From Chromobacterium alkanivorans (GTDB taxonomy: Bacteria; Pseudomonadota; Gammaproteobacteria; Burkholderiales; Chromobacteriaceae), in contig NZ_JAFHKL010000003.1 in assembly GCF_016937655.1 (NCBI RefSeq), forward strand, positions 372,001 through 436,000: a DNA stretch of 64,000 nt. The letters are read 5' to 3'. Position numbers and translations under genes: made by a program. The notes beneath the pieces are model-generated. The model made no database searches. It was not told where the DNA came from and saw only the letters and a list, made by a program, of their open reading frames with translations. Of this stretch, positions 8,140-17,209 are shown piece after piece. Numbering within the stretch: the first letter of the stretch is position 1; every line of letters starts with the position of its first letter.

Positions 8140-9366
8140 TCATCCTTTCACGCACACCACCTGACGCAAGGTATGCACCACTTCCACCAGGCTGGATTGC
8201 GCCGCCATCACCGCGTCGATGTCTTTGTAGGCCATCGGGATTTCGTCGATCACCTCCGCGTCCTTGCGGCATTCCACATGGGCGGTGGCGCGGCGCTGAT
8301 CGTCTATGTCAAAGCGGCGCTTGGCTTCGGAGCGGCTCATCGCGCGGCCGGCGCCGTGGCTGCAGGAACAGAAGGCTTCTTCATTGCCCAGACCACGCAC
8401 GATGAAGCTCTTGGCGCCCATGGAGCCGGGAATGATGCCCAGCTGGCCTTTGTGCGCGGCCACCGCGCCCTTGCGCGTCACCAGCACCTCGCGGCCGAAG
8501 TGGGTTTCGCGCTGCACGTAGTTGTGGTGGCAGTTCACCGCCTCCACTTCGGCGTCGAAGGGCTTGGTGATCACGCCGCGCGCGGCGTCCACCGCCTGGC
8601 GCATCATCAGTTGGCGGTTTTGGCGCGCATAGTCCTGCGCCCAGCCCACCGCTTCCACGTAGTCGTCGAAATGGCGGCTGCCTTCTTCGAAATAAGCCAG
8701 TTCGCGGTGCGGCAGATTGGCGATGTGCCGGCGCATATCCGCCTGGGCCAGTTCGATGAACAGATTGCCGATGGCGTTGCCCACGCCGCGCGAACCGGAG
8801 TGCAGCATGAACCAGACGCGGTCCGCCTCGTCCAGACACACCTCGACGAAGTGATTGCCGGTGCCCAGCGTGCCCAGGTGGAGGCGGTTATTGGTTTTCG
8901 CCAGTTTGGGATATTTGGCCGTGATGGCGTCGAAGCCCGGCAGCAGCCGCGCCCAGGCGGCGTCCACGCCGGCCGGCGGCTGCTGCCAGGCGCCTTTGTC
9001 GCGCCCGGAGCGGGAGGGGCTGCGGCCGTGCGGCACCGCGGCTTCGATCGCGCCGCGCAGGCCGCCCAGCTGGTCCGGCAGGTCCGCGGCGCTCAAGGTG
9101 GTGCGCGCCGCCATCATGCCGCAGCCGATGTCCACGCCCACCGCCGCCGGAACGACGGCGCCCACGGTGGGAATCACGCTGCCTATGGTGGAGCCTTTGC
9201 CCAGGTGCACGTCCGGCATCACCGCCAAGTGCCGGAAGATGAAGGGCAGTTGCGCGGTTTGCAGCAGTTGCTCGCGCGCGGCGTCTTCCACCGGGACGCC
9301 TTGCGTCCACATCTTGATTGGCGCGCCGTTGGCCGCCAGCAGGGTTTGATAGGGATTCACGGTCAT
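8140..9366 (-). CDS. rtcB: RtcB RNA-splicing ligase (RtcR-linked)
   Basis: A 408-residue protein, the length of E. coli RtcB. Metal ligands lie in GVDIGCG (D79, C82). The guanylylated nucleophile is H337 in CSHGAGR, the same position as in E. coli. It ligates 2',3'-cyclic phosphate or 3'-phosphate RNA ends to 5'-OH ends with GTP. The start at 9366 (MTVNPYQ) gives the family length; an upstream in-frame ATG at 9417 would add 17 unlikely residues. It is divergent from rtcR across 527 bases that hold a sigma-54 promoter and two repeats. The RtcB2 linked to prfH is a second paralogue at the left edge of the window. Confidence 0.95.
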   Translation of the reverse strand: MTVNPYQTLLAANGAPIKMWTQGVPVEDAAREQLLQTAQLPFIFRHLAVMPDVHLGKGSTIGSVIPTVGAVVPAAVGVDIGCGMMAARTTLSAADLPDQLGGLRGAIEAAVPHGRSPSRSGRDKGAWQQPPAGVDAAWARLLPGFDAITAKYPKLAKTNNRLHLGTLGTGNHFVEVCLDEADRVWFMLHSGSRGVGNAIGNLFIELAQADMRRHIANLPHRELAYFEEGSRHFDDYVEAVGWAQDYARQNRQLMMRQAVDAARGVITKPFDAEVEAVNCHHNYVQRETHFGREVLVTRKGAVAAHKGQLGIIPGSMGAKSFIVRGLGNEEAFCSCSHGAGRAMSRSEAKRRFDIDDQRRATAHVECRKDAEVIDEIPMAYKDIDAVMAAQSSLVEVVHTLRQVVCVKG

Positions 9367-9399
9367 ATTCTTGTCTTTCTTTGTGCATATCGGTTTTTT

Positions 9400-9510
9400 G
9401 AGCGGCGAACAAAACACCTGATGCTGCGTTGCGCCGACTTGCCGTACCCAAGTACTGCCCGCGTCGGCGCGCCTTGCCTCAGACGTGAAACTGACTTTTG
9501 TTAGCCGCTC
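9400..9510. repeat. Family A dispersed hairpin repeat, copy A2
   Basis: Arms GAGCGGCGAACAAAA and TTTTGTTAGCCGCTC; centre GTAC-CCAA-GTAC. It lies inside the predicted rtcB leader, between the sigma-54 promoter and the gene. Confidence 0.8.
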
Positions 9511-9512
9511 TT

Positions 9513-9661
9513 AGAGCCTGCTCTCGATCTGCTGCGCCGTGGCGGCTTGGACCAGGGCGTTGTCAACGGCGTCGGAATGCTCGGACAGCCACTGCACATT
9601 CCGCTTCTTCCGCTGCTTCGCCTTGCCCCGCTCTTGCTCGCTGGATCGTGAACAGGCTCTT
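9513..9661. repeat. Family B dispersed hairpin repeat, copy B1 (divergent)
   Basis: Arms AGAGCCTGCTCTCGATC and GGATCGTGAACAGGCTCT. The central TGTAC palindrome is decayed in this copy. It is directly next to A2 in the predicted rtcB leader. Confidence 0.7.
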
Positions 9662-9730
9662 GGCGCGCCGTCGGCGCGCATCGCCCCAAGGCGCGGACAG
9701 GCTTGCGCCTCCGCGCCCGTTCCGCTTATT

Positions 9731-9746
9731 GCCAGAATCGTGCCAG
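9731..9746 (-). promoter_or_regulatory. Sigma-54 promoter for rtcB
   Basis: The minus strand reads TGGCACG-ATTC-TGGCA, one mismatch from the -24/-12 consensus TGGCACG-N4-TTGCA, with GG and GC doublets correctly spaced. The start of transcription would fall near 9720, giving a leader of about 350 nt. The divergent RtcR is the expected activator; its sites should lie between 9750 and 9890. Confidence 0.7.
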
Positions 9747-9893
9747 CTTCATGACCGCTCGAAATAAAATGATCAAGCCATTGATTAAACAATAACAAAC
9801 CTTCCATTCAACGCCGATCCGCCGGTTTTCGCAAAAACACAGACAAGTCTTTTTTGATAAAATAATCTATTCAATTATCCAAATAGATAAGAT

Positions 9894-11480
<1,587 letters not shown>

Positions 11481-11546
11481 GAGCGGCCAACAAAACGCCT
11501 GACGCCGCCTTGCCTCAGACGTGAAACCGGCACTGTCAGCCGCGCT
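11481..11546. repeat. Family A repeat, internally deleted copy A3
   Basis: Begins GAGCGGCCAACAAAACGCCTGA and joins directly to the family's distal half (CCTTGCCTCAGACGTGAAA), so the central hairpin is missing. It starts at the rtcR stop. Confidence 0.65.
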
Positions 11547-11561
11547 AAGCTGAACGGCCTA

Positions 11562-11590
11562 TTGCCCGGCCGCCTCTGCCGGCGTAGCAT
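11562..11590 (+). promoter_or_regulatory. Sigma-70 promoter of the NO-stress operon
   Basis: TTGCCC (11562-11567), 17 bases, TAGCAT (11585-11590). The predicted start of transcription falls inside the NsrR-like palindrome immediately downstream. Confidence 0.5.
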
Positions 11591-11594
11591 CCAT

Positions 11595-11617
11595 AAGGTG
11601 TAAAAAATATATACCTT
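11595..11617. promoter_or_regulatory. NsrR-like operator
   Basis: AAGGTGTA-N7-TATACCTT, a 23-bp palindrome of 11-1-11 layout like known NsrR sites (AAG.TG half-sites). It lies 15 bases before the DUF59 gene of an operon with NnrS-like and hemerythrin genes, the typical NsrR regulon. No nsrR gene is in the window. Confidence 0.6.
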
Positions 11618-11631
11618 AAAAGGCGACCTCC

Positions 11632-11964
11632 ATGCCGGACCCCCTCTCCCCCGAACAGCAGCAGGAAGTGGACTTGGCGCGCGGCCTGCTGCGCCAGGTC
11701 ATAGACCCGGAAATCGGCGTCAACATCATCGATCTGGGCCTGGTCTACCGCATCGACCCGCAGCCGGAGCGGCTGTTGATCGAGATGACCATGACCTCGC
11801 CCGCCTGTCCGATGGGCGAAATGATTCTGGACGAAGTGGAGTTCGCGCTCACCCACGGCCTGCCGCCGCAGCGCCGCATCCACGTCGACCTGGTCTGGGA
11901 GCCGGCCTGGTCGCCGGAACGGATGAGCGAGGACAGCCGTCGTCATTTCGGCTGGCAGGCATGA
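11632..11964 (+). CDS. DUF59/MIP18-type Fe-S assembly protein
   Basis: A 110-residue protein of the MIP18/PaaD/SufT family: VIDPEIGVNIIDLGLVYRI near 22-41 and MTMTSPACPMGEMI near 53-66, including the conserved cysteine of the TSPACP motif. The family helps insert or repair iron-sulfur clusters. Its stop overlaps the start of the NnrS-like gene, so the products are coupled. Placement behind an NsrR-like operator, with NnrS-like and hemerythrin partners, indicates repair of clusters damaged by nitric oxide. The exact client proteins cannot be inferred. Confidence 0.85.
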   Translation: MPDPLSPEQQQEVDLARGLLRQVIDPEIGVNIIDLGLVYRIDPQPERLLIEMTMTSPACPMGEMILDEVEFALTHGLPPQRRIHVDLVWEPAWSPERMSEDSRRHFGWQA

Positions 11965-13058
11965 GTCCGGCGCAGGCGTGGCGGCTGCCCTGGCTGGGCC
12001 TGGCCGCGCTGGCCCTGCTCTGCGGCGCCTTGGCCGGCCTGGCGCGCCTGGGCTGGGCGGTGCCGGCCGCGACAGCGTCGCTGGCCGGCTGGCACGGCGC
12101 GCTGATGATAGGCGCCTTCTTCGGCGGCGTGATCAGCTTGGAGCGGGCGGTGGCCTTGAACCGCCGCTGGGCCTTGCTGGCGCCGGTGGCAGCCAGCCTG
12201 TCCGGCCTGAGTCTGATCGCCGGCCTGCCGCCGTTGGCGGCGCAGTGGCTGCAGACGCTGGCCTCCGTCGTCTTGCTGGCCGGCGGCGTCCAGGTGCTGC
12301 GACGTCATGCCGCCACCTTCACCCTGACCCTGGCCGCCGCCGCGCTGTGTTGGCTGATCGGCAACCTGGCCTGGCTGCTGGGCGGGGATGTGCAGCCGGC
12401 CATTCCCTGGTGGCTGGCCTTCCTGATTCTGACCATTGCCGGCGAACGGCTGGAGCTGACCCGCTTGCTGCCGCTGCAGCCTTCGGCCCGGCGCGGCTTC
12501 GCGCTGGCGGCCCTGGCACTGGGCGGCGGCGCCGCCTTGAGCCTGTGGCGGCCGGACATCGGCCTGCGGCTGTACGCAGCGGCCTTGCTGGCGCTGGCCG
12601 TCTGGCTGCTGCGCCACGACATCGCCCGGCGCAACGCGCGCCAGCGCGGGCTGACCCGCTACATCGCCGTCGCCCTGCTCTGCGGTTACGGCTGGCTGGC
12701 CGTAGCCGGCGTCTTGGGCCTGGCCGGCGCGCTGCTGCCCGGCCATCCCTGGCGCGACGCAGCCTTGCACGCGATGGGCCTGGGCTTTGTGTTTTCCATG
12801 GTGTTCGGCCACGCGCCCATCATCATCCCGGCGCTGACGCGGCTGAAGCTGCCTTACCGTCCCGCCTTCTACGCGCCGCTGGCGGCGCTGCACCTGTCCT
12901 TGCTGCTGCGGCTGTACGGCATGCTGGACGGCGCTTTCGCCTGGCGGCGCGCGGCCGGCCTGCTCAATGCGCTGACGCTGCTGTGTTTCCTCGTCCTGCT
13001 GCTGAGCAGCCTGCGCCGCGGCCGCGCGCCTTCCCACTCTCCGGACTCCTCTTCATGA
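11961..13058 (+). CDS. NnrS-like multi-spanning haem-copper membrane protein
   Basis: A 365-residue inner-membrane protein with about eleven or twelve hydrophobic segments. Histidines characteristic of NnrS relatives are present: WHGALMIGAFFGGVISLERA near 50-69 and FGHAPIIIPALTRL late in the chain. NnrS proteins protect cells against nitric oxide and related stress. The ATG overlaps the end of the DUF59 gene by four bases (ATGA). It is somewhat shorter than classical NnrS (about 400 residues), so the label is family-level. It is the second gene of a three-gene NO-stress operon. Confidence 0.78.
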   Translation: MSPAQAWRLPWLGLAALALLCGALAGLARLGWAVPAATASLAGWHGALMIGAFFGGVISLERAVALNRRWALLAPVAASLSGLSLIAGLPPLAAQWLQTLASVVLLAGGVQVLRRHAATFTLTLAAAALCWLIGNLAWLLGGDVQPAIPWWLAFLILTIAGERLELTRLLPLQPSARRGFALAALALGGGAALSLWRPDIGLRLYAAALLALAVWLLRHDIARRNARQRGLTRYIAVALLCGYGWLAVAGVLGLAGALLPGHPWRDAALHAMGLGFVFSMVFGHAPIIIPALTRLKLPYRPAFYAPLAALHLSLLLRLYGMLDGAFAWRRAAGLLNALTLLCFLVLLLSSLRRGRAPSHSPDSSS

Positions 13059-13459
13059 AACGACACCCCGCCTTGCTGGAATTGTCCCGCGAACATCACC
13101 AGGCGCTGAAAATGGCGCGTCAGGCGCGCCTGGCCGCCGCCAGCGGCGAGCCGGAACGCCAGGCCAGCCTGACCGCCGAGCTGCGCGTCTGGAGCGCCGA
13201 CGCGCTGGAGCGGCATTTCGCCGAGGAAGAAAGCACGCTATTCCCACGACTGGCGCGCACCGAACACGCGGCGCTGGCCGCTCGCGCGCTGGACGAGCAC
13301 CGCCGGCTGCGCGCGCTGATCGCGGAATTGGCGACGCCGGACGCGACGACGCTGGCGCGCTTCGCCGAATTGATGGAGGCTCACGTGCGTTTCGAGGAAC
13401 GCGAGTTGTTCGAATGCTTGCAGTCCGGCCTGGCCGCCGCTCAGTCAGCGCCGGGCTGA
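13055..13459 (+). CDS. Hemerythrin HHE-domain protein
   Basis: A 134-residue four-helix protein with the di-iron histidine/glutamate pattern of HHE hemerythrins: SREHH near 9-13, ERHFAEEESTLFPRL near 50-64, LDEHRRLR, and AHVRFEERELFE near the end. Such domains bind O2 or NO at a di-iron site. It starts at ATG 13055, four bases before the NnrS-like stop, so it is translationally coupled. The end overlaps the convergent lysR-family gene by 19 bases. The likely role is NO sensing, buffering or Fe-S repair, as for YtfE relatives, though it lacks the long N-terminal domain of YtfE. Confidence 0.85.
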   Translation: MKRHPALLELSREHHQALKMARQARLAAASGEPERQASLTAELRVWSADALERHFAEEESTLFPRLARTEHAALAARALDEHRRLRALIAELATPDATTLARFAELMEAHVRFEERELFECLQSGLAAAQSAPG

Positions 13460-14331
13460 CTAGCCAGGTCCCGCGCCATCTGCCGGCGCAACCACTCCAA
13501 CACCGCCTGCCGGCGCGCGTCGCCGTCGAAGGGGCGCGGCGACAGCAGCACATAGCTGGAACCGTCGGCGCGGAAGCCCTCCGGCGCCGTCAGCTGGCCC
13601 AGCGCCAAGGCGTCCGCAGCCATGTAGACGGAGGCGATGGCCAGCCCCAGCCCGGCTTCGGCCGCCTGCAGGCTGAGATAGAAGTGTTCGAAACGGCCCG
13701 CCTCGGCGCTCGCTGTCTCGCCTTGCGCCGCCAGCCAACGGCTCCAGGCCTCCGGCCTGCTATCCGTGTGCAGCAGCGGCAAGCTGCGCCAATCGCCGCC
13801 GGCCGCGCTCAGCCGCGCCGGCGCGCACACCGGCCCCACGCATTCGCGCGCCACTTCCGCCGCGTGGTCGCCCAGGCCCCAGCCGCTGTCGTCGCGGCGC
13901 AGCGCCAGGTCTATCCTCTGTGAGGAAAAATCAACTTTCCCGCCGGCGGCGGACAGCAGGAGCTCGATGTCGGGATGATCGGCCTGAAACGCCGGCAGCC
14001 GCGGAATCAGCCAACGCATCATGATGGTGGGCTCGCAGGACAGCCGCAGCGGCGCGTCCGCCTGCCGCCGCGCCCGGGCCGCCCCCTGCTCCAGCACGCG
14101 CAGCGCTTCGGCGCAGCTGTGGCGAAAGCTTTCCCCGGCGGCCGTCAGGAATACCGCCCGGTTGCGCCGCTCGAACAAGGCCACGCCCAAGCCCTCCTCC
14201 AATTGCCTGACCTGGCGGCTGACCGCGCCGTGAGTCACGCACAGCTCGGCGGCGGCCTTGACGAAGCTGCCGTGGCGCGCGGCGGCCTCGAACACGCGCA
14301 CCGCGTTCAAGGCGGGAATGCGATAGCTCAT
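13441..14331 (-). CDS. LysR family regulator (GcvA-like)
   Basis: A 296-residue LysR protein. The winged helix-turn-helix spans residues 1-65 (PALNAVRVFEAAARHGSFVK, then AVSRQVRQLEEGLG), and a substrate-binding effector domain begins near 90. The ATG at 14331 is preceded by GTGAGGAAAAATCA, which supplies an AGGA ribosome site; longer in-frame starts reach into the neighbouring lysE gene and are unlikely. It is divergent from a LysE-family exporter with about 100 bases between them, the usual arrangement for a LysR regulator and its target. The inducer is unknown. The 3' end overlaps the hemerythrin gene in convergent orientation. Confidence 0.88.
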   Translation of the reverse strand: MSYRIPALNAVRVFEAAARHGSFVKAAAELCVTHGAVSRQVRQLEEGLGVALFERRNRAVFLTAAGESFRHSCAEALRVLEQGAARARRQADAPLRLSCEPTIMMRWLIPRLPAFQADHPDIELLLSAAGGKVDFSSQRIDLALRRDDSGWGLGDHAAEVARECVGPVCAPARLSAAGGDWRSLPLLHTDSRPEAWSRWLAAQGETASAEAGRFEHFYLSLQAAEAGLGLAIASVYMAADALALGQLTAPEGFRADGSSYVLLSPRPFDGDARRQAVLEWLRRQMARDLASQPGAD

Positions 14332-14433
14332 CTGTGATTTTTCCTCACGCAATGCACCGACAATAAATCGATTTTGGCCGCGCGCCAAGTCCGCGACAAT
14401 CCGCCGGGTTTCCACCATGAAAGTCTTGTCGCG

Positions 14434-15039
14434 ATGAATGAATTTCTGACCGTTGCCCTGCTCACCCTGCTCGCCGTGATCAGCCCCGGCGCCGATTTCG
14501 CCGTCATCACCCGCAACAGCCTGCAGTACGGACGCGGTCACGGGGTGCTGGGCGCCTGCGGCATCGCGCTGGGGGTGCAGTTCCACGTGCTGTGCGCGTT
14601 ACTGGGCCTCAGCCTGCTGCTCAGCCGCACGCCGTGGCTGCTGGCCGGCTTCAAGCTGCTGGGCGCAGGCTACCTGCTGTACATCGGCTACCGCACCTTC
14701 ATCCAGCCGCCGCTGGCCGCCGGCCCCGCGGAACACGGCGGCCGGCAGAGCGCCTGGGCCGCGTTGCGCGCCGGTCTGCTGTGCAATGCGCTCAACCCAA
14801 AGACCTCGCTGTTCGTGCTCAGCCTGTTCAGCCAGGCGGTGAACGCGGACACGCCGCCGGCGCTGCGCGCGGGCTACGGCCTGTTCATTTCCGCCTCCCA
14901 CCTGGCCTGGTTCGCGCTGGTGGCCGTGCTGTTCACCCAGCCGCGGCTGCACGCCGGCATGCTGCGCTGGCAGCGCGGCCTGAACCGCGGCATAGGCTGC
15001 GCCTTGATCGGACTGGGCGCCGCGTTGGCGCTGCGCTGA
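14434..15039 (+). CDS. LysE/RhtB family amino-acid exporter
   Basis: A 201-residue inner-membrane exporter with six hydrophobic segments and the family's early motif VISPGADFAVITRNSLQYGRGHG (split by the first helix end), plus LNPKTSLFVLSLFSQ near 125-140. The start at 14434 has no clear Shine-Dalgarno sequence, but a six-codon open frame (MKVLSR, ATG at 14417) ends in TGA overlapping this ATG, so translational coupling is possible. It is probably regulated by the divergent LysR protein. The exported substrate (an amino acid or analogue) is not predictable. Confidence 0.87.
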   Translation: MNEFLTVALLTLLAVISPGADFAVITRNSLQYGRGHGVLGACGIALGVQFHVLCALLGLSLLLSRTPWLLAGFKLLGAGYLLYIGYRTFIQPPLAAGPAEHGGRQSAWAALRAGLLCNALNPKTSLFVLSLFSQAVNADTPPALRAGYGLFISASHLAWFALVAVLFTQPRLHAGMLRWQRGLNRGIGCALIGLGAALALR

Positions 15040-15137
15040 AACCGCCCATTTGTCATCAAACCGGCCCTTTTGTCTGGCAAACTGCCGTGCTGTGAGCCAT
15101 CGCGCATAACGGACAAAAAAAGGTCATTCCGGGGACA

Positions 15138-15872
15138 ATCATCCGCCCGCTGCTGGCGGCGCTGGGCGCGTGCTGGACGCTGACGGCGGCGGCGGCCGAC
15201 ATCAAGGCCTATACCGAGGATTTGCCGCCGCTCAGCTATGTGGAAAACGACAAGGTCAAGGGCTATGCCGCCGAGGCCTTGCGCCTGGTCGCGGCGGAAG
15301 CCGGGCTCAGTCTAAAGATCGAGGTGCGGCCCTGGCTGCGCGCTTACGCCACGGTGCGGAAAACGCCGGACGCGCTGTTGTTCGCCATGGTGCGCACGCC
15401 GGAGCGGGAAGCGCAGTTCCAGTGGGTGGGGCCGATAGGGCCGCGCCGCGTCTTTCTGTACCGGCTGTCCGCCCGCCGCGACATCCGCCTGAGCGGCGCG
15501 GCCGACGCGCGGCGCTATCGGGTGGGCGCGCTGGCCGGCTCCGCCGCCTTCAACCGGCTGGCGGCGCTGGACCCGCGCCGCGACGGGCTGGACGCCGGCC
15601 AGGACGACGCGGCCAATCTGAACAAGCTGCTGCTGGATCGCGTCGATCTGGTGGCGATGCTGGATTGGGCGATGCGCTGGCATCTGGGCAAGCTGAAGCT
15701 GCCGCCGCGCACGGCGGCGCCGGCTTATTTGCTGGACGGCGGCGGCCAATACTGGTTCGCCCTCAATCCGGCCACGCCGCCGCAGCGCGTCCAGCGTTTG
15801 CAGCAGGCCTTGGACCGCGTCGCCGCGGACGGACGGCTGCGGCGGCTGCGCCGGCGCTATCTGGGCGATTAA
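15138..15872 (+). CDS. Family-3 periplasmic solute-binding protein without canonical start codon
   Basis: The coding frame is intact and encodes a signal peptide (IIRPLLAALGACWTLTAAAA) followed by DIKAYTEDLPPLSYVE, EAGLSLKIEVRPWLRAY and GQYWFALNP, typical of amino-acid-type binding proteins (SBP_bac_3). Between the upstream in-frame TGA at 15093 and the signal peptide there is no ATG, GTG or TTG; the first TTG is at 15222, past the signal peptide. I placed the start at ATC 15138 as a guess; ATT 15126, ATC 15141 or CTG 15150 are alternatives. The gene either uses a rare start codon or has lost its start by mutation. The shortest family length (about 245 residues) fits the frame. Confidence 0.65.
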   Translation: MIRPLLAALGACWTLTAAAADIKAYTEDLPPLSYVENDKVKGYAAEALRLVAAEAGLSLKIEVRPWLRAYATVRKTPDALLFAMVRTPEREAQFQWVGPIGPRRVFLYRLSARRDIRLSGAADARRYRVGALAGSAAFNRLAALDPRRDGLDAGQDDAANLNKLLLDRVDLVAMLDWAMRWHLGKLKLPPRTAAPAYLLDGGGQYWFALNPATPPQRVQRLQQALDRVAADGRLRRLRRRYLGD

Positions 15873-16013
15873 GAACCTGTTTACGATCTGCTACGCGTCG
15901 GCGATACGGCGTTGAAAGCGGCTTCAAAATGCTCATGTACCGTGTGTACACTCCGCTTTTTCAGCCGTTTTCGCCTTGTCTCGCCATTGCTCCCGAGATC
16001 GTAAACCGGTTCT
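15872..16013. repeat. Family B dispersed hairpin repeat, copy B2
   Basis: Arms AGAACCTGTTTACGATCT and GAGATCGTAAACCGGTTCT; centre TGTAC-CGTGT-GTACA. It begins at the stop codon of the binding-protein gene. Orientation is opposite to B3 and B6. Confidence 0.85.
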
Positions 16014-16015
16014 AA

Positions 16016-16127
16016 GCGCCGCGAACAAAACCTCGCGGAGAACCTGGGCCAAGGCGCGCTGACGCAGGCAGTGCCAGCCGTACGACAAGCAGGCGCAACC
16101 CAGGATCAGGGATTTTGTTCGCGGGTC
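16016..16127. repeat. Family A repeat, inverted copy A4
   Basis: Reads in the opposite orientation to A1: GCGCCGCGAACAAAACC at the left and GATTTTGTTCGCGGGTC at the right. The central GTAC palindrome retains one arm. It is directly next to B2 and ends close to the convergent marR stop. Confidence 0.7.
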
Positions 16128-16137
16128 TAAGCCGGAT

Positions 16138-16560
16138 CTAAGCCGGGTCGAAGCCCGGCGGCGCCAGCTTGTCGCGCAGCAGCCGGATTTCGTCGCGGTG
16201 TAAGGCGGCCAGCGCCTGCGCCTGATTGCGCCCAGCCTCGGTCAGGTGGATTTCCACCTGCCGCCGGTCCTCGCGGCCGGGCCGGCGCTGCACCAGGCCC
16301 AGTTCCTCGCAGCGGCTGGCCAGCGCCACCACCCCGTGGTGGTGGGACTGCAGCCGCTCGGCCAGCTCGCCCACCGTCGCCCAGTCGCGGCCCGGATAAC
16401 CTTGCACGTGCAAGAGCAGTTGGTATTGCAGCGGGGTCAGGCCGTGGCCGCGGCAGGCGTCTTCGCTGAAACGCAGGAACACGCGCAGTTGATGGCGGAA
16501 CTCGGACAGGCGCTCAAAATCCGCCTTGCTCAGGATGGGGGAGTCTGGAAAGGGATTCAT
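16138..16560 (-). CDS. MarR family regulator
   Basis: A 140-residue winged-helix protein: LTPLQYQLLLHVQGYPG near 41-57, the recognition region AERLQSHHHGVVALASRCEELGLV near 68-91, and the wing PGREDRRQVEIHLTEAGR. It is divergent from a Yip1-family membrane protein. A palindrome TATCA-CATTA-TGATA lies in the 72-base gap and is a likely operator controlling both genes. The ligand is unknown. Confidence 0.85.
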   Translation of the reverse strand: MNPFPDSPILSKADFERLSEFRHQLRVFLRFSEDACRGHGLTPLQYQLLLHVQGYPGRDWATVGELAERLQSHHHGVVALASRCEELGLVQRRPGREDRRQVEIHLTEAGRNQAQALAALHRDEIRLLRDKLAPPGFDPA

Positions 16561-16571
16561 GCTTGAATTTA

Positions 16572-16586
16572 TATCACATTATGATA
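16572..16586. promoter_or_regulatory. Candidate MarR operator
   Basis: TATCA-CATTA-TGATA inverted repeat in the gap between divergent marR and yip1-like genes, within AT-rich promoter sequence. Confidence 0.4.
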
Positions 16587-16632
16587 CATATTGAGAGTAT
16601 GCCGTCGCCCGTCCCGCCCAAGGAGTGTTGCC

Positions 16633-17208
16633 ATGAAGCTGAGCCATTATCCGAAGATGCTGTTTTCCAGCCACGGCGGCTGGGACGAACTGCGCGCGCG
16701 AGCGCCGACGCCGCGCCGCCTGATGCTGAAGCTGGTGCTGCCGTTCTCGCTGCTGCCGGCGCTGATGATCTGCTACGCCGGCCTGGCCCACGGCCAGCTT
16801 TACGCGCCCGCCGCCGGCCTGGAACGCTGGCTGGCCGCCGCCGCGCTGTTCTTCGTCGCCGAACTGGCCACCGTGCCGCTGATGGCCTGGACGCTGCAGG
16901 CGCTGGCCGCCGGCCGCAAGCTGGCCGCGGGCTTCGATCAGTGCTTCCTGCTGGCCGCCGGCGCGGCGGTGCCGCTGTGGCTGTCCAGCCTGGCCTTGCT
17001 GGCGCCGGACCCGGCCTTCAATCTGCTGGGCGCGCTGCTGGGCCTGGCCGCGTCCTTCGCCCTGCTCTACCACGGGCTGCCGGCCATCCTGGGATTGGAG
17101 GAAGAGGTTGAGTCGCAGCACTTCGCCTATAGCGCGCTGTGCGCCGGCGCGGCCGCCTGGGCGCTGTTGCTGGCTCTGGCGCTGCTGCCCTTGTTCGGCG
17201 GCTGGTGA
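16633..17208 (+). CDS. Yip1-family inner-membrane protein
   Basis: A 191-residue protein with about five hydrophobic segments after a cytoplasmic N-terminus (MKLSHYPKMLFSSHGGWDEL), matching the bacterial Yip1/DUF1282 group. The ATG at 16633 has AGGAG at ideal spacing. Function of bacterial members is not established. It is probably controlled by the divergent MarR protein. Its stop lies one base before the convergent pgaD stop. Confidence 0.72.
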   Translation: MKLSHYPKMLFSSHGGWDELRARAPTPRRLMLKLVLPFSLLPALMICYAGLAHGQLYAPAAGLERWLAAAALFFVAELATVPLMAWTLQALAAGRKLAAGFDQCFLLAAGAAVPLWLSSLALLAPDPAFNLLGALLGLAASFALLYHGLPAILGLEEEVESQHFAYSALCAGAAAWALLLALALLPLFGGW

Positions 17209-17209
17209 C

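Noticed and set aside
13920-14348. 14-bp GTGAGGAAAAATCA present inside the lysR gene and, on the other strand, just before its start
   Set aside because: The upstream copy includes the ribosome site, and a single internal match on the opposite strand is weak evidence for an operator.
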